DNA of 64,000 bases from Pseudomonas rubra (GTDB lineage Bacteria > Pseudomonadota > Gammaproteobacteria > Pseudomonadales > Pseudomonadaceae): positions 124,001 to 188,000 of the forward strand of contig NZ_JAMDGZ010000048.1 in assembly GCF_028656935.1 (NCBI RefSeq), written 5' to 3'. Below are positions 6,887 through 16,435 of this stretch, piece by piece (within the stretch, counting starts at the first letter, position 1; each line of letters begins with the position of its first letter). Under the pieces are notes generated by a model. That model was not told the origin of the DNA and did no database searches. It was given only the letters and a program-made list of their open reading frames with translations. Made by a program: the position numbers and the translations under genes.

Positions 6887-9753
6887 AAGGTGTAGCGACT
6901 GGCCAGCAACCCGGCCAGCTCTTGTGCCGGAACCGGCCGGCTGATCAGGTAGCCCTGCACTTCGTTGCAACCTTGCTTGCGCAGGAAATCCAGCTGTTCG
7001 CGGGTTTCCACGCCTTCGGCGACCACCTGCAGGTCGAGGCTCTGGGCCATGGCGATGATTGCCCGGGTGATCGCCGCATCTTCGCTGCCCTCGCTCAGGC
7101 CGCGGATGAAGGCCTGATCGATTTTCACGTAGTCCACCGGGAAGCGCTTGAGGTAGCTGAGCGAGGAATATCCGGTACCGAAATCATCAATGGCCAGCTT
7201 CACTCCCAGCTCATGCAACTGGCGGAAGGTGGCAATGATGTGTTCGACGCTGTCGAGCAACTGGCTTTCGGTAAGCTCCAGCTCCAGCAGGTGCGGCGCC
7301 AGGCCACTTTCATCGAGCACCTGACGCACCAGGCTGACCAGTTTGCCTTGGCGCAATTGGTAAACCGACAGGTTGACCGACACGCGGATCGGTTCAAGGC
7401 CCATGCGCTGCCACTCACAGGCCTGCCAACAGGCCTGCCGCAAGACGAATTCACCCATCGGCGCAATCAGCCCGGTTTCTTCGGCAAGGCCAATGAAATC
7501 GGACGGTGGCACCATGCCCCATTGTGGATGTTGCCAGCGCACCAGCGCCTCGGCGGCGTGCAGGCGGCCACTGGCCAGGCACAGCTTGGGCTGGTAGTAA
7601 ACCTGCAACTGGCGCTCTTCGATGGCCTTGCGCAGGTGGTTTTCCAGTTGCAGGCGCTGCAAAGTACTGGCCTGCAGGCTCTCGGTGTAGAACTGGAAGT
7701 TGTCCCCTCCCAGGTGCTTGGCATGCTGCATGGCGGTGTTGGCCTGACTAACCAGCACCGTGACATCCCGTGATGTGTCAGCCAGCAGGCTGATGCCCAC
7801 CGAGGCGCTGATCACCAGTTCATGGCCATCGACCCGCAGTGGCACACGCAGTTTGTCGAGCAGGCGGCTGGCCACCCGCACCAGGCTGGACAGGTTGCTG
7901 TAGGCATCGAACAGCACGGCGAATTCGTCGCCGGAAAGCCGCGCCACCGTATCGGCCTCGGGCATGGCATTGCTGATGCGCTGGGCCATCTGCTTGAGCA
8001 AGTGGTCAGCGACTTCGTGGCCAAGGCTGTCGTTGAGCAGCTTGAAACGGTCCAGGTCGATGTGCAGCAAAGCCAGGCCGCGCCCGCTCTGACGCAAGCG
8101 CTGGCCGGCTTCGTGCAGACGCAGGCGGAACAACGCGCGGTTGGCCAGGCCGGTCAACTCGTCATAGTGGGCCAGGTAGCGCAGACGCTCTTCGGACTCG
8201 CGGCGTGCCGACAGGTCGGTAAAGAAGCCGACGATGCTGGTCAGGTTACCCCGCGCATCGCGCACGCCATTGAGCTGTAGCCACTGAGGATAAAGCTCGC
8301 CATTCTTGCGCGCCTCGACCAGCTCACCCTGCCAGCCGCCCTGTTGCTCCAGGGCAATCTCGATCGCTTGAGAATGCCGGCGGGCATCGCGACTGCACGG
8401 CAGTTCCAGCAGTTGGCCCTGGAGCAGCTCTTCGCGGTCGTAGCCGGTCACCCGGCAGAAGGCCTGATTGACCGCCAGCAACACGTAGTCCGGGTCGAGA
8501 ATCACGATGCCTTCGCTGGCGGCCTCGAACACCGTCGCGGCCAGGCGCTGCTGCTCTTCCTGGGCTTTTTGCGCGCTGATCTCGCGGCGGGTGCCGAGCA
8601 TGCGCAACACGCGACCATTGGCACTGCGCTCCACGGCCCGGCCACGGTCCTCGATCCAGCACCAATGGCCCTGGCGGTGGCGCACCCGGTAATCGATGCG
8701 ATAGTCCTCGCTGCGGCCCTTGAGGTGCTCGACCAGGGTACGCTTGAGTAGCGGCACGTCATCGGGATGCAGGCGTGGCTTGAGGTGCGCGAGCATCTCC
8801 TGGACCTGTTCAGGCTCCAGACCAAACAGCTCACGCAATTGAGTGTGGTGGATCTCGTCCGTTTCCAGGTTCCAGTCCCACAGCCCCAGTTCGCTGGCTT
8901 CCAGGGCCAGGGCCAGACGCTGTTCGCTCTTGCTCAAGGCCTGGTTGGCCACATCCAGTTCCTGGCTGCGCTGGGCCACCCGCGACTCCAGGCCAACCTG
9001 GGCCTCGCGTAGCTGCTCCTCGATCAGCCGACGCTGCTCGACCTCCTGGGCCAAGGCCTGATTGAGGCGCTCGCTACGGCTTTGCGCGGCCTGCAGGTGC
9101 TCAATCAAATCTTGGTTCTGAAAACGTCGCAACAGCCCGCGCTCGATCAACCGATTGACCTGCCAGGCCACCACCGACAAAGCGGCCAACAGAATCAGGC
9201 CAAGCCAACCCCAGCCACGCTGCTGTTCATCACCATTCCAGAAAAGGAAAGCGATCGGCGGCAGCAGGCAGGGCAAGGTAAAACTCAGGAAGGCCGGGAG
9301 GCTGACTGCATACGCTACGCTGGCCGATAACGTCGCCGCCCCCAGCAAGCCAAACACCCAGGCCTGCTGCACAAAGTTATCCACAGGCACCAGGGCGATC
9401 GCCGCGCTGGCCAGGGTCAAGCCGCTGAAGGCCGAACCCAGCAGGAACATTCGCCACCAACTGGGCTGGGCCTGTCGATCCGGCATGGCAGCGTCAAAGG
9501 CGGCCACCTGAATCACGCGCATGGCTACCAGGGCCATCAGCCAGACGATCCATACGCTGACCAGCAGGTAGCGTGCCGGGCTCCAAAGCAACCAGGCACA
9601 GACCAGGCCGTTGAGCAGCATGAACAAGGTCGGCAGCAACGAGCCTTGGTACAGCAGGCGGGTGCGCTCGACAGCCAGTTGGGTGGCGAAGTGTTTGCGA
9701 ATACTCCGGCGCGCTTGGGCAGGAGCGCTCACGGAGTCGGAACCGAGTGTCAT
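6883..9753 (-). CDS. Membrane PAS-GGDEF-EAL cyclic-di-GMP protein
   Basis: About 956 residues from the ATG at 9753; longer in-frame starts reach 9804. Order of parts: roughly six N-terminal membrane helices (residues about 45-200), a coiled coil (about 205-280), two PAS domains (about 280-540), a GGDEF domain (about 545-700) and an EAL domain (about 715-950). The diguanylate cyclase signature is SGDEF, with the first Gly replaced by Ser, a change tolerated in some active enzymes. The phosphodiesterase signature AEALVRW is intact and followed by DDFGTGYSSL. It may therefore make or, more likely, degrade cyclic di-GMP in response to a membrane/PAS signal. It overlaps the zwf stop by 4 bp tail to tail and is monocistronic. 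Confidence 0.9.
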   Translation of the reverse strand: MTLGSDSVSAPAQARRSIRKHFATQLAVERTRLLYQGSLLPTLFMLLNGLVCAWLLWSPARYLLVSVWIVWLMALVAMRVIQVAAFDAAMPDRQAQPSWWRMFLLGSAFSGLTLASAAIALVPVDNFVQQAWVFGLLGAATLSASVAYAVSLPAFLSFTLPCLLPPIAFLFWNGDEQQRGWGWLGLILLAALSVVAWQVNRLIERGLLRRFQNQDLIEHLQAAQSRSERLNQALAQEVEQRRLIEEQLREAQVGLESRVAQRSQELDVANQALSKSEQRLALALEASELGLWDWNLETDEIHHTQLRELFGLEPEQVQEMLAHLKPRLHPDDVPLLKRTLVEHLKGRSEDYRIDYRVRHRQGHWCWIEDRGRAVERSANGRVLRMLGTRREISAQKAQEEQQRLAATVFEAASEGIVILDPDYVLLAVNQAFCRVTGYDREELLQGQLLELPCSRDARRHSQAIEIALEQQGGWQGELVEARKNGELYPQWLQLNGVRDARGNLTSIVGFFTDLSARRESEERLRYLAHYDELTGLANRALFRLRLHEAGQRLRQSGRGLALLHIDLDRFKLLNDSLGHEVADHLLKQMAQRISNAMPEADTVARLSGDEFAVLFDAYSNLSSLVRVASRLLDKLRVPLRVDGHELVISASVGISLLADTSRDVTVLVSQANTAMQHAKHLGGDNFQFYTESLQASTLQRLQLENHLRKAIEERQLQVYYQPKLCLASGRLHAAEALVRWQHPQWGMVPPSDFIGLAEETGLIAPMGEFVLRQACWQACEWQRMGLEPIRVSVNLSVYQLRQGKLVSLVRQVLDESGLAPHLLELELTESQLLDSVEHIIATFRQLHELGVKLAIDDFGTGYSSLSYLKRFPVDYVKIDQAFIRGLSEGSEDAAITRAIIAMAQSLDLQVVAEGVETREQLDFLRKQGCNEVQGYLISRPVPAQELAGLLASRYTF

Positions 9754-9977
9754 AGGCAGTGTTCTTGTAATGGTTAGCCTTAAACGTGCACGGAGCATAC
9801 ACAAGCAAGCCCCCGGGCCAAACTGCTCTGGATCATAAATATTTCATCGTATTTCCCGACAGCAGGCGCTCAAGCACGCAAGCCTTGGCCTGCAGCCGAT
9901 GACCGGCCGGTCGTCAGCACCCGTTTTTTTCTACTGTATATTTGCCCAAGGGTCGCCTGCCCCCCTAAAATGGCCGG

Positions 9978-12161
9978 ATGCGCGATGATCTCTCTCTCCT
10001 GTTGAACTCTCTCAACGATGCCCAACGCCAGGCTGTAGCTGCGCCGGTTGGTCGTCAATTGGTCCTGGCCGGTGCCGGCTCCGGTAAAACCCGTGTGCTG
10101 GTGCACCGCATCGCCTGGTTGATCCAGGTCGTGCAGGCCTCGCCGCACTCGATCCTCTCGGTGACCTTCACCAACAAGGCCGCGGCCGAGATGCGCCAGC
10201 GCATCGAACAGCTGATGGGCATCAACCCGGCCGGTATGTGGGTAGGCACCTTTCACGGCCTGGCACACCGCCTGTTGCGTGCGCACTGGCAAGAAGCCGG
10301 GCTGAACCAGAACTTCCAGATCCTCGACAGCGACGACCAGCAACGCTTGGTCAAGCGGGTGATCCGCGAGCTGGGCCTGGATGAACAACGCTGGCCGGCG
10401 CGCCAGGCGCAGTGGTTCATCAACGGCCAGAAGGACGAAGGCCTGCGCCCGCAACACATCCAGACCAGTGGCGACCTGTTCCTGGGCACCATGCGCAGCA
10501 TCTATGAAGCCTACGAGGCGGCCTGCCAACGCGCCGGCGTCATCGACTTCTCCGAGCTGCTGCTGCGCGCCCTGGACCTGTGGCGCGACCACCCGGGCCT
10601 GCTCGAACACTACCAGCGGCGCTTTCGCCACGTGCTGGTCGACGAGTTCCAGGATACCAACGCCGTGCAGTACGCCTGGCTGCGGCTACTGGCCAAGGGT
10701 GGCGACAGCCTGATGGTGGTCGGCGACGATGACCAGTCGATTTACGGCTGGCGCGGCGCCAAGATCGAAAACATCCATCAGTACACCGCCGACTTTCCCG
10801 ACGCCGAGCTGATCCGCCTGGAGCAGAACTACCGCTCCACCGCTGGCATCCTCAAAGCGGCCAACGCCCTGATCGCCAACAACAGCGGGCGCCTGGGCAA
10901 AGAGCTGTGGACCGACGGTGGCGAGGGCGAGCCGCTGAGCCTGTACGCCGCCTTCAACGAACACGACGAAGCCCGTTATGTGGTCGAGAGCATCGAAAGT
11001 GCGCTCAAGACCGGCCTGGCCCGCAGCGATATCGCCATCCTTTATCGCTCCAACGCCCAGTCGCGGGTGCTGGAAGAAGCGCTGCTACGCGAACGTATCC
11101 CTTACCGCATCTATGGCGGCCAGCGCTTCTTCGAACGCGCTGAAATCAAGAACGCCATGGCCTACCTGCGCCTGCTCGAAGGCCGAGGCAACGACGCGGC
11201 CCTTGAGCGGGTGATCAACGTGCCGCCGCGTGGCATCGGCGAAAAAACCGTCGAAGCGATTCGTGAACACGCGCGCCATGCCCAGGTCTCGATGTGGGAG
11301 TCGATGAACCTGCTGATCGCCAACAAGGCGCTCAAGGGTCGCGCCGCCAGTGCCTTGGCTGCGTTCATGGAAATGATCGAGAACCTCACTGCCAAAGTCC
11401 TGGAAATGCCCCTGCACCTGATGACCCAGACCGTCATTGAGCAGTCCGGGCTGATCATCTATCACCAGGAAGAAAAAGGCGAAAAAGGCCAGGCCCGGGT
11501 AGAAAACCTTGAGGAATTGGTCAGCGCCGCGCGCAACTTCGAAAACAGCGAAGAAGACGCCGAACTGTCGCCATTGGCCGCCTTCCTCGGCCACGCTTCG
11601 CTGGAAGCCGGCGATGCCCAGGCCGACGAGCACGAAGACAGCATTCAGCTGATGACCTTGCACAGCGCCAAGGGCCTGGAGTTCCCCCACGTGTTCCTGG
11701 TCGGCATGGAAGAAGGCCTGTTCCCGCACAAAATGAGCCTGGAAGAGCCCGGCCGCCTGGAAGAAGAACGCCGCCTGGCCTACGTTGGCATCACCCGCGC
11801 CATGCAGCAACTGGTGATGACCTTTGCCGAAACCCGCAGGCTGTACGGCAGCGAGACTTACAACAAGGTCTCGCGTTTCGTCCGTGAGATTCCGGCCGGC
11901 CTGGTTCAGGAAGTACGCTTGTCCAACAGCGTCAGCCGCCCGTTCGGCTCTGGCCAGCAGCAGAACTCGAGCAGCCTGTTCGCCAACGCCAACATCCCGC
12001 AGACCGCCTTCAACCTGGGCCAGCGCGTGCAACATGCGGTATTCGGTGAGGGTGTCATCCTCAACTTCGAAGGCTCCGGCGCCCAGGCCCGGGTCCAGGT
12101 CAATTTCGCCGAAGGCAGCAAGTGGCTGATGCTTGGCTACGCCAAACTAGAAGCCCTGTAA
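9978..12161 (+). CDS. uvrD: DNA helicase II UvrD
   Basis: SF1A 3'-5' helicase of nucleotide-excision and mismatch repair, 727 residues. Helicase motifs in order: Walker A AGAGSGKTRV (residues 31-40), VTFTNKAAAEM, DEFQDTN, DDDQSIYGWRGA, QNYRS, TLHSAKGLEFPHVFLVG and EERRLAYVGITRA. The C terminus ends with the usual Tudor-like domain (LGQRVQHAVFGEGVILNFEG). The start MRDDLSLLLNSLNDAQR matches the family. Confidence 0.97.
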   Translation: MRDDLSLLLNSLNDAQRQAVAAPVGRQLVLAGAGSGKTRVLVHRIAWLIQVVQASPHSILSVTFTNKAAAEMRQRIEQLMGINPAGMWVGTFHGLAHRLLRAHWQEAGLNQNFQILDSDDQQRLVKRVIRELGLDEQRWPARQAQWFINGQKDEGLRPQHIQTSGDLFLGTMRSIYEAYEAACQRAGVIDFSELLLRALDLWRDHPGLLEHYQRRFRHVLVDEFQDTNAVQYAWLRLLAKGGDSLMVVGDDDQSIYGWRGAKIENIHQYTADFPDAELIRLEQNYRSTAGILKAANALIANNSGRLGKELWTDGGEGEPLSLYAAFNEHDEARYVVESIESALKTGLARSDIAILYRSNAQSRVLEEALLRERIPYRIYGGQRFFERAEIKNAMAYLRLLEGRGNDAALERVINVPPRGIGEKTVEAIREHARHAQVSMWESMNLLIANKALKGRAASALAAFMEMIENLTAKVLEMPLHLMTQTVIEQSGLIIYHQEEKGEKGQARVENLEELVSAARNFENSEEDAELSPLAAFLGHASLEAGDAQADEHEDSIQLMTLHSAKGLEFPHVFLVGMEEGLFPHKMSLEEPGRLEEERRLAYVGITRAMQQLVMTFAETRRLYGSETYNKVSRFVREIPAGLVQEVRLSNSVSRPFGSGQQQNSSSLFANANIPQTAFNLGQRVQHAVFGEGVILNFEGSGAQARVQVNFAEGSKWLMLGYAKLEAL

Positions 12162-12173
12162 CGCAGAGAAATC

Positions 12174-12248
12174 CTGTGGGAGCGGGCTTGTCCCGCGAAT
12201 TGCGACCTGCAAGTCAGATTGCATCGCGGGGCAAGCCCGCTCCTACAG
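12174..12248. repeat. REP pair (REPIN), inverted
   Basis: Two oppositely oriented arms, CTGTGGGAGCGGGCTTGTCC at 12174 and its inverted partner ending CAAGCCCGCTCCTACAG at 12248, are separated by about 20 bp. This is the typical paired REP element found between Pseudomonas genes, here downstream of uvrD. It can fold into a large hairpin and may protect the uvrD mRNA end. Confidence 0.88.
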
Positions 12249-12358
12249 CGTAATCGGATAAATCAGGCAAAAGCCGGAAACACTATGGCGCTGGTCATGT
12301 GTCCTACAACCTGTGCACCATGACGCGCGTGCAATCCACAAAACGGGAATACCCTTCT

Positions 12359-13210
12359 ATGCAACGTTTTCTTAGCATCGCCTTGGCGTTGTGCATCGGC
12401 CTGACGATGAGCCTCGACGCCAACGCCAAACGCATGGGCGGCGGCAAAAGTTCAGGCACCGCGCCGATCCACCAGACCCGTCAGGCAGCCCCGACCACTC
12501 CGGCCGCCTCGCCCACCGCGCCAGGTCGCGCACCTGCCGCCGCCAGCGGTGCTTCGCGTTGGCTAGGCCCTCTGGCCGGCCTCGCCGCCGGTGGCCTGCT
12601 GGCCTCCATGTTCATGGGTGATGGCTTCGATGGCATGCAGATCTTCGACATCCTGATCATGGCGGTAATCGCCTTCCTGGTGTTCCGCTTCATCGCCGCC
12701 CGGCGCCGCAAGCAGCAGCCACAAATGGCCGCCGCCGGTCACGCGCCATTCCAGCGTGAAGCGCACCCACAGCCGGCCCAGCCGTCGATCTTCGGTGGCT
12801 CCGCCGCGCCTGCCGCTTCCCGTCCGGTCATCAACGCCCCGGCCTGGTTCAACGAGCAAAGCTTCCTAGCCGCTGCCCGCAACCACTTCCAGTCGCTGCA
12901 GCAGCACTGGGACGCCAACGAAATGGACAAGATCGCCGAGTTCGTCACGCCACAGATGCTGCAGTTCCTCAAGCAGGAACGTGCTGATCTGGGCGATGCG
13001 TTCCAGTCCACCTACATCGACGACCTGAACGTTCAGCTTGAAGGTGTCGACGACCGCGCCGACAAAACCATCGCCACCCTGACCTTCAGCGGCGTATCGA
13101 AAACCTCGCGCTTTGACCAGGGCGAAGTATTCAGCGAAAGCTGGAACATGGAACGTGCGCCGGGCGAAAACCAGCCTTGGCTGGTCGCCGGGATCCGTCA
13201 GAACGGCTGA
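12359..13210 (+). CDS. Tim44-like domain protein, exported/membrane
   Basis: 283 residues from the ATG at 12359. N-terminal signal sequence MQRFLSIALALCIGLTMSLD cut near ANA, then a low-complexity Ala/Pro/Thr linker with a KRMGGGKSSG element. A hydrophobic stretch follows (about residues 78-118, with FDILIMAVIAFLVFRFIAA), and then an Arg/Lys-rich stop signal. The C-terminal half (from about 160, PAWFNEQSFLAAARNHFQSL) is the Tim44-like domain. Family members in proteobacteria are common and mostly uncharacterised; a role at the inner membrane is likely. Followed by a clear terminator. Confidence 0.8.
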   Translation: MQRFLSIALALCIGLTMSLDANAKRMGGGKSSGTAPIHQTRQAAPTTPAASPTAPGRAPAAASGASRWLGPLAGLAAGGLLASMFMGDGFDGMQIFDILIMAVIAFLVFRFIAARRRKQQPQMAAAGHAPFQREAHPQPAQPSIFGGSAAPAASRPVINAPAWFNEQSFLAAARNHFQSLQQHWDANEMDKIAEFVTPQMLQFLKQERADLGDAFQSTYIDDLNVQLEGVDDRADKTIATLTFSGVSKTSRFDQGEVFSESWNMERAPGENQPWLVAGIRQNG

Positions 13211-13228
13211 TCTTGAGGCATTGCACAA

Positions 13229-13255
13229 AAAACCCCGGGCTTGTCCCGGGGTTTT
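13229..13255 (+). terminator. Rho-independent terminator after the Tim44-like gene
   Basis: An 11 bp stem (AAAACCCCGGG/CCCGGGGTTTT) with a 5 nt loop, followed by GCTTTT, starts 18 bp beyond the stop codon. Confidence 0.9.
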
Positions 13256-13321
13256 GCTTTTAGCGCAACGGGCTACTAGGGTATAACGCGCAGCGTGTCG
13301 TAAAGGTTAGAGGATAGAACC

Positions 13322-13729
13322 GTGGAAGAAGTCATCGAACAGCTCCGAGAAGCCAATGAACCGGTACCGGTGCCGCTGGAGTTGCCGGACGAAGACCAAC
13401 TGGTCGAAATCGAAGAAGAGTTGTTCATCAACATTCCGTTCGTCTTCAAGGAATTCCTGCTGACGGTCAGCGATGTGGTCTATGGCAGCCTGGAGCCGGT
13501 CACCGTCACCGACCCTCAGTCGCATACCTACTTGCCGGACGTGGCGGCCAATGCCTGGGACGCCGGTGTACCGCGCGACCTGATTCCGATCTGCCAGGAC
13601 GGCGACGACTACTACTGCGTCGAAGAAGATGGCACCGTGGTGCTGTGGTCCGGTGAAGAAGAGGTCGTTACTGAAGAGAGCTGGGAATCGGTCTGGCACT
13701 GGGCGCGGGACGTCTGGCTGGAAAGCTGA
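13322..13729 (+). CDS. SMI1/KNR4 (SUKH) family protein
   Basis: 135 residues, very acidic. The order of conserved segments (LPLDE-like LELPDEDQLVEIEEELF, IPFVFKEFLLTVSDVVYGS, YLPDVAANAWDAGVP, DLIPICQDGDDYYCVEEDG, VVLWSGEEE, SWESVWHWARDVWL) fits the SUKH fold. SUKH proteins are often immunity proteins to polymorphic toxins, but this one sits alone between core genes. There is no toxin next to it, so a housekeeping role is as likely. The ATG was not found at the very start: translation begins at GTG 13322 (GTG GAA GAA), preceded by AGAGGA. Confidence 0.82.
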   Translation: MEEVIEQLREANEPVPVPLELPDEDQLVEIEEELFINIPFVFKEFLLTVSDVVYGSLEPVTVTDPQSHTYLPDVAANAWDAGVPRDLIPICQDGDDYYCVEEDGTVVLWSGEEEVVTEESWESVWHWARDVWLES

Positions 13730-13782
13730 ATGAGAAATAACTGCACAAAATAATGGCTCTTGGCTATTAATGTTCGTAGAAT

Positions 13783-13857
13783 CGCCACGCCTTCCTGCGC
13801 GTGGCGCTTCGCTACCGCTCCATCCCCTCGGACATTCGAACCGCCCCGCGCAGGAAG
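13783..13857. repeat. Nested inverted repeats in the SUKH-antiporter gap
   Basis: Two mutually exclusive hairpins share one arm. CGCCACGC/GCGTGGCG (13783-13806) forms a short stem, while CTTCCTGCGCG (13791-13801) pairs with CGCGCAGGAAG (13847-13857). The repeat sits just beyond the stop codons of two convergent genes and probably acts as a bidirectional 3' end or is an old palindromic repeat. Confidence 0.55.
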
Positions 13858-13863
13858 CGCCTT

Positions 13864-15624
13864 TCAGTGGTGGTTCTGCTGGTTGTTTTCCAGGGTCTCC
13901 AGCAAGGCGATCTGCATACGTGTGTGTACACGGATGAACCAGCGCCACAGCAACGCAACCACTACCGCCGCGACCACCACAATCAGCAACAGCAGCTCGC
14001 TGGTGGGCAGGATGCTGGCTGACAGCGCCGACAGCAGCAAGAAAATCACCAGCAGCGACAACAGCGGTATGACCTCGGCAATCACTCGCCGCACCCGCTG
14101 GGTATGCCGCCCGGCCATCTCCGGCTTGACCCCCATCTCCGCCAACAGCATCGACAGCGCCTTGAGCTTGCGGTACGCGGCGATCAGGAACGGCAGTGAC
14201 AGCATCAAGGCCGCGCCCCAGATCAAGGCTTTCTGCTGGCCGGCATCGCTGACCCATTCGCTCAGGTAGTCAGCAATGCGCGAGGCGAAATAACCGCCAC
14301 TGAAGAAGATCGCGACCACCAGCGCCAGGTTCACCCCCACCTGCAGCAGGATGCGCCGGACCATCGACGCCAGCAGCGCCCCCTCGCCCTGCGGCTGAAT
14401 GCTGCGTAGCCACTCGCCATACAGCGACAACACCCGTGCCAGGCGTCCTGGAACCACCTTGGAGAGCTTCAGCGACAAGGGGTCGGCGGCACGGATCAAA
14501 TAGGGCGTGAGCAGTGTGGTGATGACCGAAACGGCTACGGCTACCGGATAGAGGAAGTCGCTGGTCACCTGCAGGGTCATGCCCAGCGCGGCGATGATGA
14601 AAGAGAACTCGCCAATCTGCGAAAGGCCCATCCCTACCCGCAGCGAGGTCCGTCCGTCGTTACCGGCGATAAAGGCCCCCATGCCGCAGGAAAGCATCTT
14701 GCCCAGCACCACAGCGATGGTAATGACCACGATCGGCCAGGCGTACTCGACCAGAATCGAAGGGTCGATCATCAAGCCGATGGCCACGAAAAAGATGGCA
14801 CTGAACAAGTCGCGAACCGGCTCGATCAGGCGCTCGATTTTCAGCAATTGGCGCGACTCGGCCATGATCGCACCGATCAGGAAAGCCCCCAGGACCATGC
14901 TGTACTCAAGCTTGACCACCAGCAGGCAGAAGCCAAAACACAGACCCAGGACAGTGATCAGCAGCATCTCGTTGCTTTCGAACTTCGCCACGTACGCCAG
15001 CAGGCGCGGGACCAGCAGGATGCCGATGACCAGGGCGACAATCATGAACAATGACAGCTTGCCGACGGTCGAGAACACCTCGCCGGAGCTCACCGTGCCA
15101 CTGACGGCGATACTCGACAGTAAAGCGATGATGCCGATGCCGAGGATGTCTTCGACGATCAGCACGCCGAAGATCAGCTGGGCGAAGCGCTCGTTCTTCA
15201 TCTTCAGGTCATTGAGGGCCTTGACGATGATGGTGGTCGAGGAGATCGCCAGGATGGCACCGAGAAACAGTGAGTCCATGGTGTTCCAGCCGAACCAGCG
15301 GCCGATCTCGAAGCCGATCCAGATCATCAGCACGATCTCCAGGAACGCCGCGATGAACGCCGTGGCCCCGACCTTGAACAACTTGCGCAGGCTGAACTCC
15401 AGCCCCAGGCAGAACATCAGGAAGATCACCCCAAGCTCAGCCAGGGTCTTGATCGTGTCTTCGTCGTGAATCAGGCCAAACGGCGGGGTGTGCGGGCCGA
15501 TGATAAAGCCGGCAACAATGTAGCCAAGCACCACAGGCTGCTTGAAGCGGTGGAACAGGATAGTGACCACCCCGGCAACCAGCATGATCACTGCCAAATC
15601 CTGAATAAAGCTGATGGCATGCAC
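13864..15624 (-). CDS. CPA2-family cation:proton antiporter (KefB-like)
   Basis: 586 residues, inner membrane. About 12 membrane helices from MHAISFIQDLAVIMLVAGVV to about residue 395 form the Na+/H+ exchanger fold, with GYIVAGFIIGPHTPPF and the FGVLIVEDILGIGIIALLSS segment carrying the acidic transport residues. The remaining part holds more hydrophobic helices in a membrane-spanning tail (about 420-560). No RCK/TrkA-N nucleotide-binding domain is visible, unlike KefB/KefC. Likely exports K+ or Na+ in exchange for H+. Monocistronic. Confidence 0.85.
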   Translation of the reverse strand: MHAISFIQDLAVIMLVAGVVTILFHRFKQPVVLGYIVAGFIIGPHTPPFGLIHDEDTIKTLAELGVIFLMFCLGLEFSLRKLFKVGATAFIAAFLEIVLMIWIGFEIGRWFGWNTMDSLFLGAILAISSTTIIVKALNDLKMKNERFAQLIFGVLIVEDILGIGIIALLSSIAVSGTVSSGEVFSTVGKLSLFMIVALVIGILLVPRLLAYVAKFESNEMLLITVLGLCFGFCLLVVKLEYSMVLGAFLIGAIMAESRQLLKIERLIEPVRDLFSAIFFVAIGLMIDPSILVEYAWPIVVITIAVVLGKMLSCGMGAFIAGNDGRTSLRVGMGLSQIGEFSFIIAALGMTLQVTSDFLYPVAVAVSVITTLLTPYLIRAADPLSLKLSKVVPGRLARVLSLYGEWLRSIQPQGEGALLASMVRRILLQVGVNLALVVAIFFSGGYFASRIADYLSEWVSDAGQQKALIWGAALMLSLPFLIAAYRKLKALSMLLAEMGVKPEMAGRHTQRVRRVIAEVIPLLSLLVIFLLLSALSASILPTSELLLLIVVVAAVVVALLWRWFIRVHTRMQIALLETLENNQQNHH

Positions 15625-15949
15625 GGCGTGGGACTCCTTACCTGGTTTCCAAAGACAAGCCGCAACTCACCAAACGAATTGTCTTATTGAGTTGCAGGTA
15701 CATAGCGTTTTAAATGTAGGAAAACCCACCTTGCATGGGCTTCCTCAGGTTAACACCGCCGCTTGTCGTGAAAAGCCGGTGCAATATGAAGAAACAGATC
15801 GACCAAAGCATCGCCGCTAATGGCACAAACAGCGTGACGGCAAGGCCGCTGTCAGCGTCCCGTCTACATAGATGGGAATCGTATTGGGGGAAAGAAGCGT
15901 GAACAGCAATCGCCACCCCGCCTCAGCGCAACCTTACCGTGAGCACACT
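15625..15949. other. Intergenic stretch without a gene
   Basis: 325 bp between the divergent antiporter and thioesterase genes. It must contain the promoters of both. I see an imperfect hairpin near 15717-15746 but no convincing gene, terminator or operator. An in-frame extension of the thioesterase to 15872 exists but lacks family similarity. Confidence 0.5.
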
Positions 15950-16435
15950 ATGGAACCTGGAAACGCCCAGCTGTCGATGACCGTCCTGATGACTCCGGAC
16001 ATGGCCAACTTTTCTGGCAATGTCCACGGCGGCACCCTGCTCAAATACCTTGATGAAGTGGCCTACGCTTGCGCCAGCCGCTATGCCGGCCGTTATGTGG
16101 TGACCCTGTCGGTCGACCAGGTGGTCTTTCGCGAGCCGGTGCATGTCGGCGAACTGGTGACCTTCCTTGCTTCGGTCAACTACACCGGCAACACCTCGAT
16201 GGAAGTCGGCATCAAGGTGGTCACCGAGAACATTCGCGAACGCTCGGTGCGCCACAGCAACAGCTGTTTCTTCACCATGGTCGCCGTCGACGATGACCGC
16301 AAGCCAGTAGCCGTACCGCCGCGCCAGCCTGAAAGCAGCGAGGAAAAGCGCCGTTTCCTGCAAGGTAAACAGCGTCGACTGATCCGTCAGGAGCTGGAAA
16401 AGCGCTATCAGGAACTCAAGGGCGACGCCCTTTAA
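15950..16435 (+). CDS. Acyl-CoA thioesterase, hotdog fold (YciA type)
   Basis: 161 residues from the ATG at 15950 (MEPGNAQLSMTVLMTPDMAN). The hotdog signature is NFSGNVHGGTLLKYLDEVAY, followed by VVTLSVDQVVFREPVHVGEL and a C-terminal charged helix (EEKRRFLQGKQRRLIRQELE). Hydrolyses acyl-CoA thioesters in the cytoplasm; chain-length preference is not visible. The end overlaps pdxY by 4 bp tail to tail. Confidence 0.88.
   Translation: MEPGNAQLSMTVLMTPDMANFSGNVHGGTLLKYLDEVAYACASRYAGRYVVTLSVDQVVFREPVHVGELVTFLASVNYTGNTSMEVGIKVVTENIRERSVRHSNSCFFTMVAVDDDRKPVAVPPRQPESSEEKRRFLQGKQRRLIRQELEKRYQELKGDAL

Noticed and set aside
13322..13729. SUKH protein as immunity gene of a toxin system
   Set aside because: No polymorphic toxin, Rhs or secretion gene is adjacent; neighbours are core genes.
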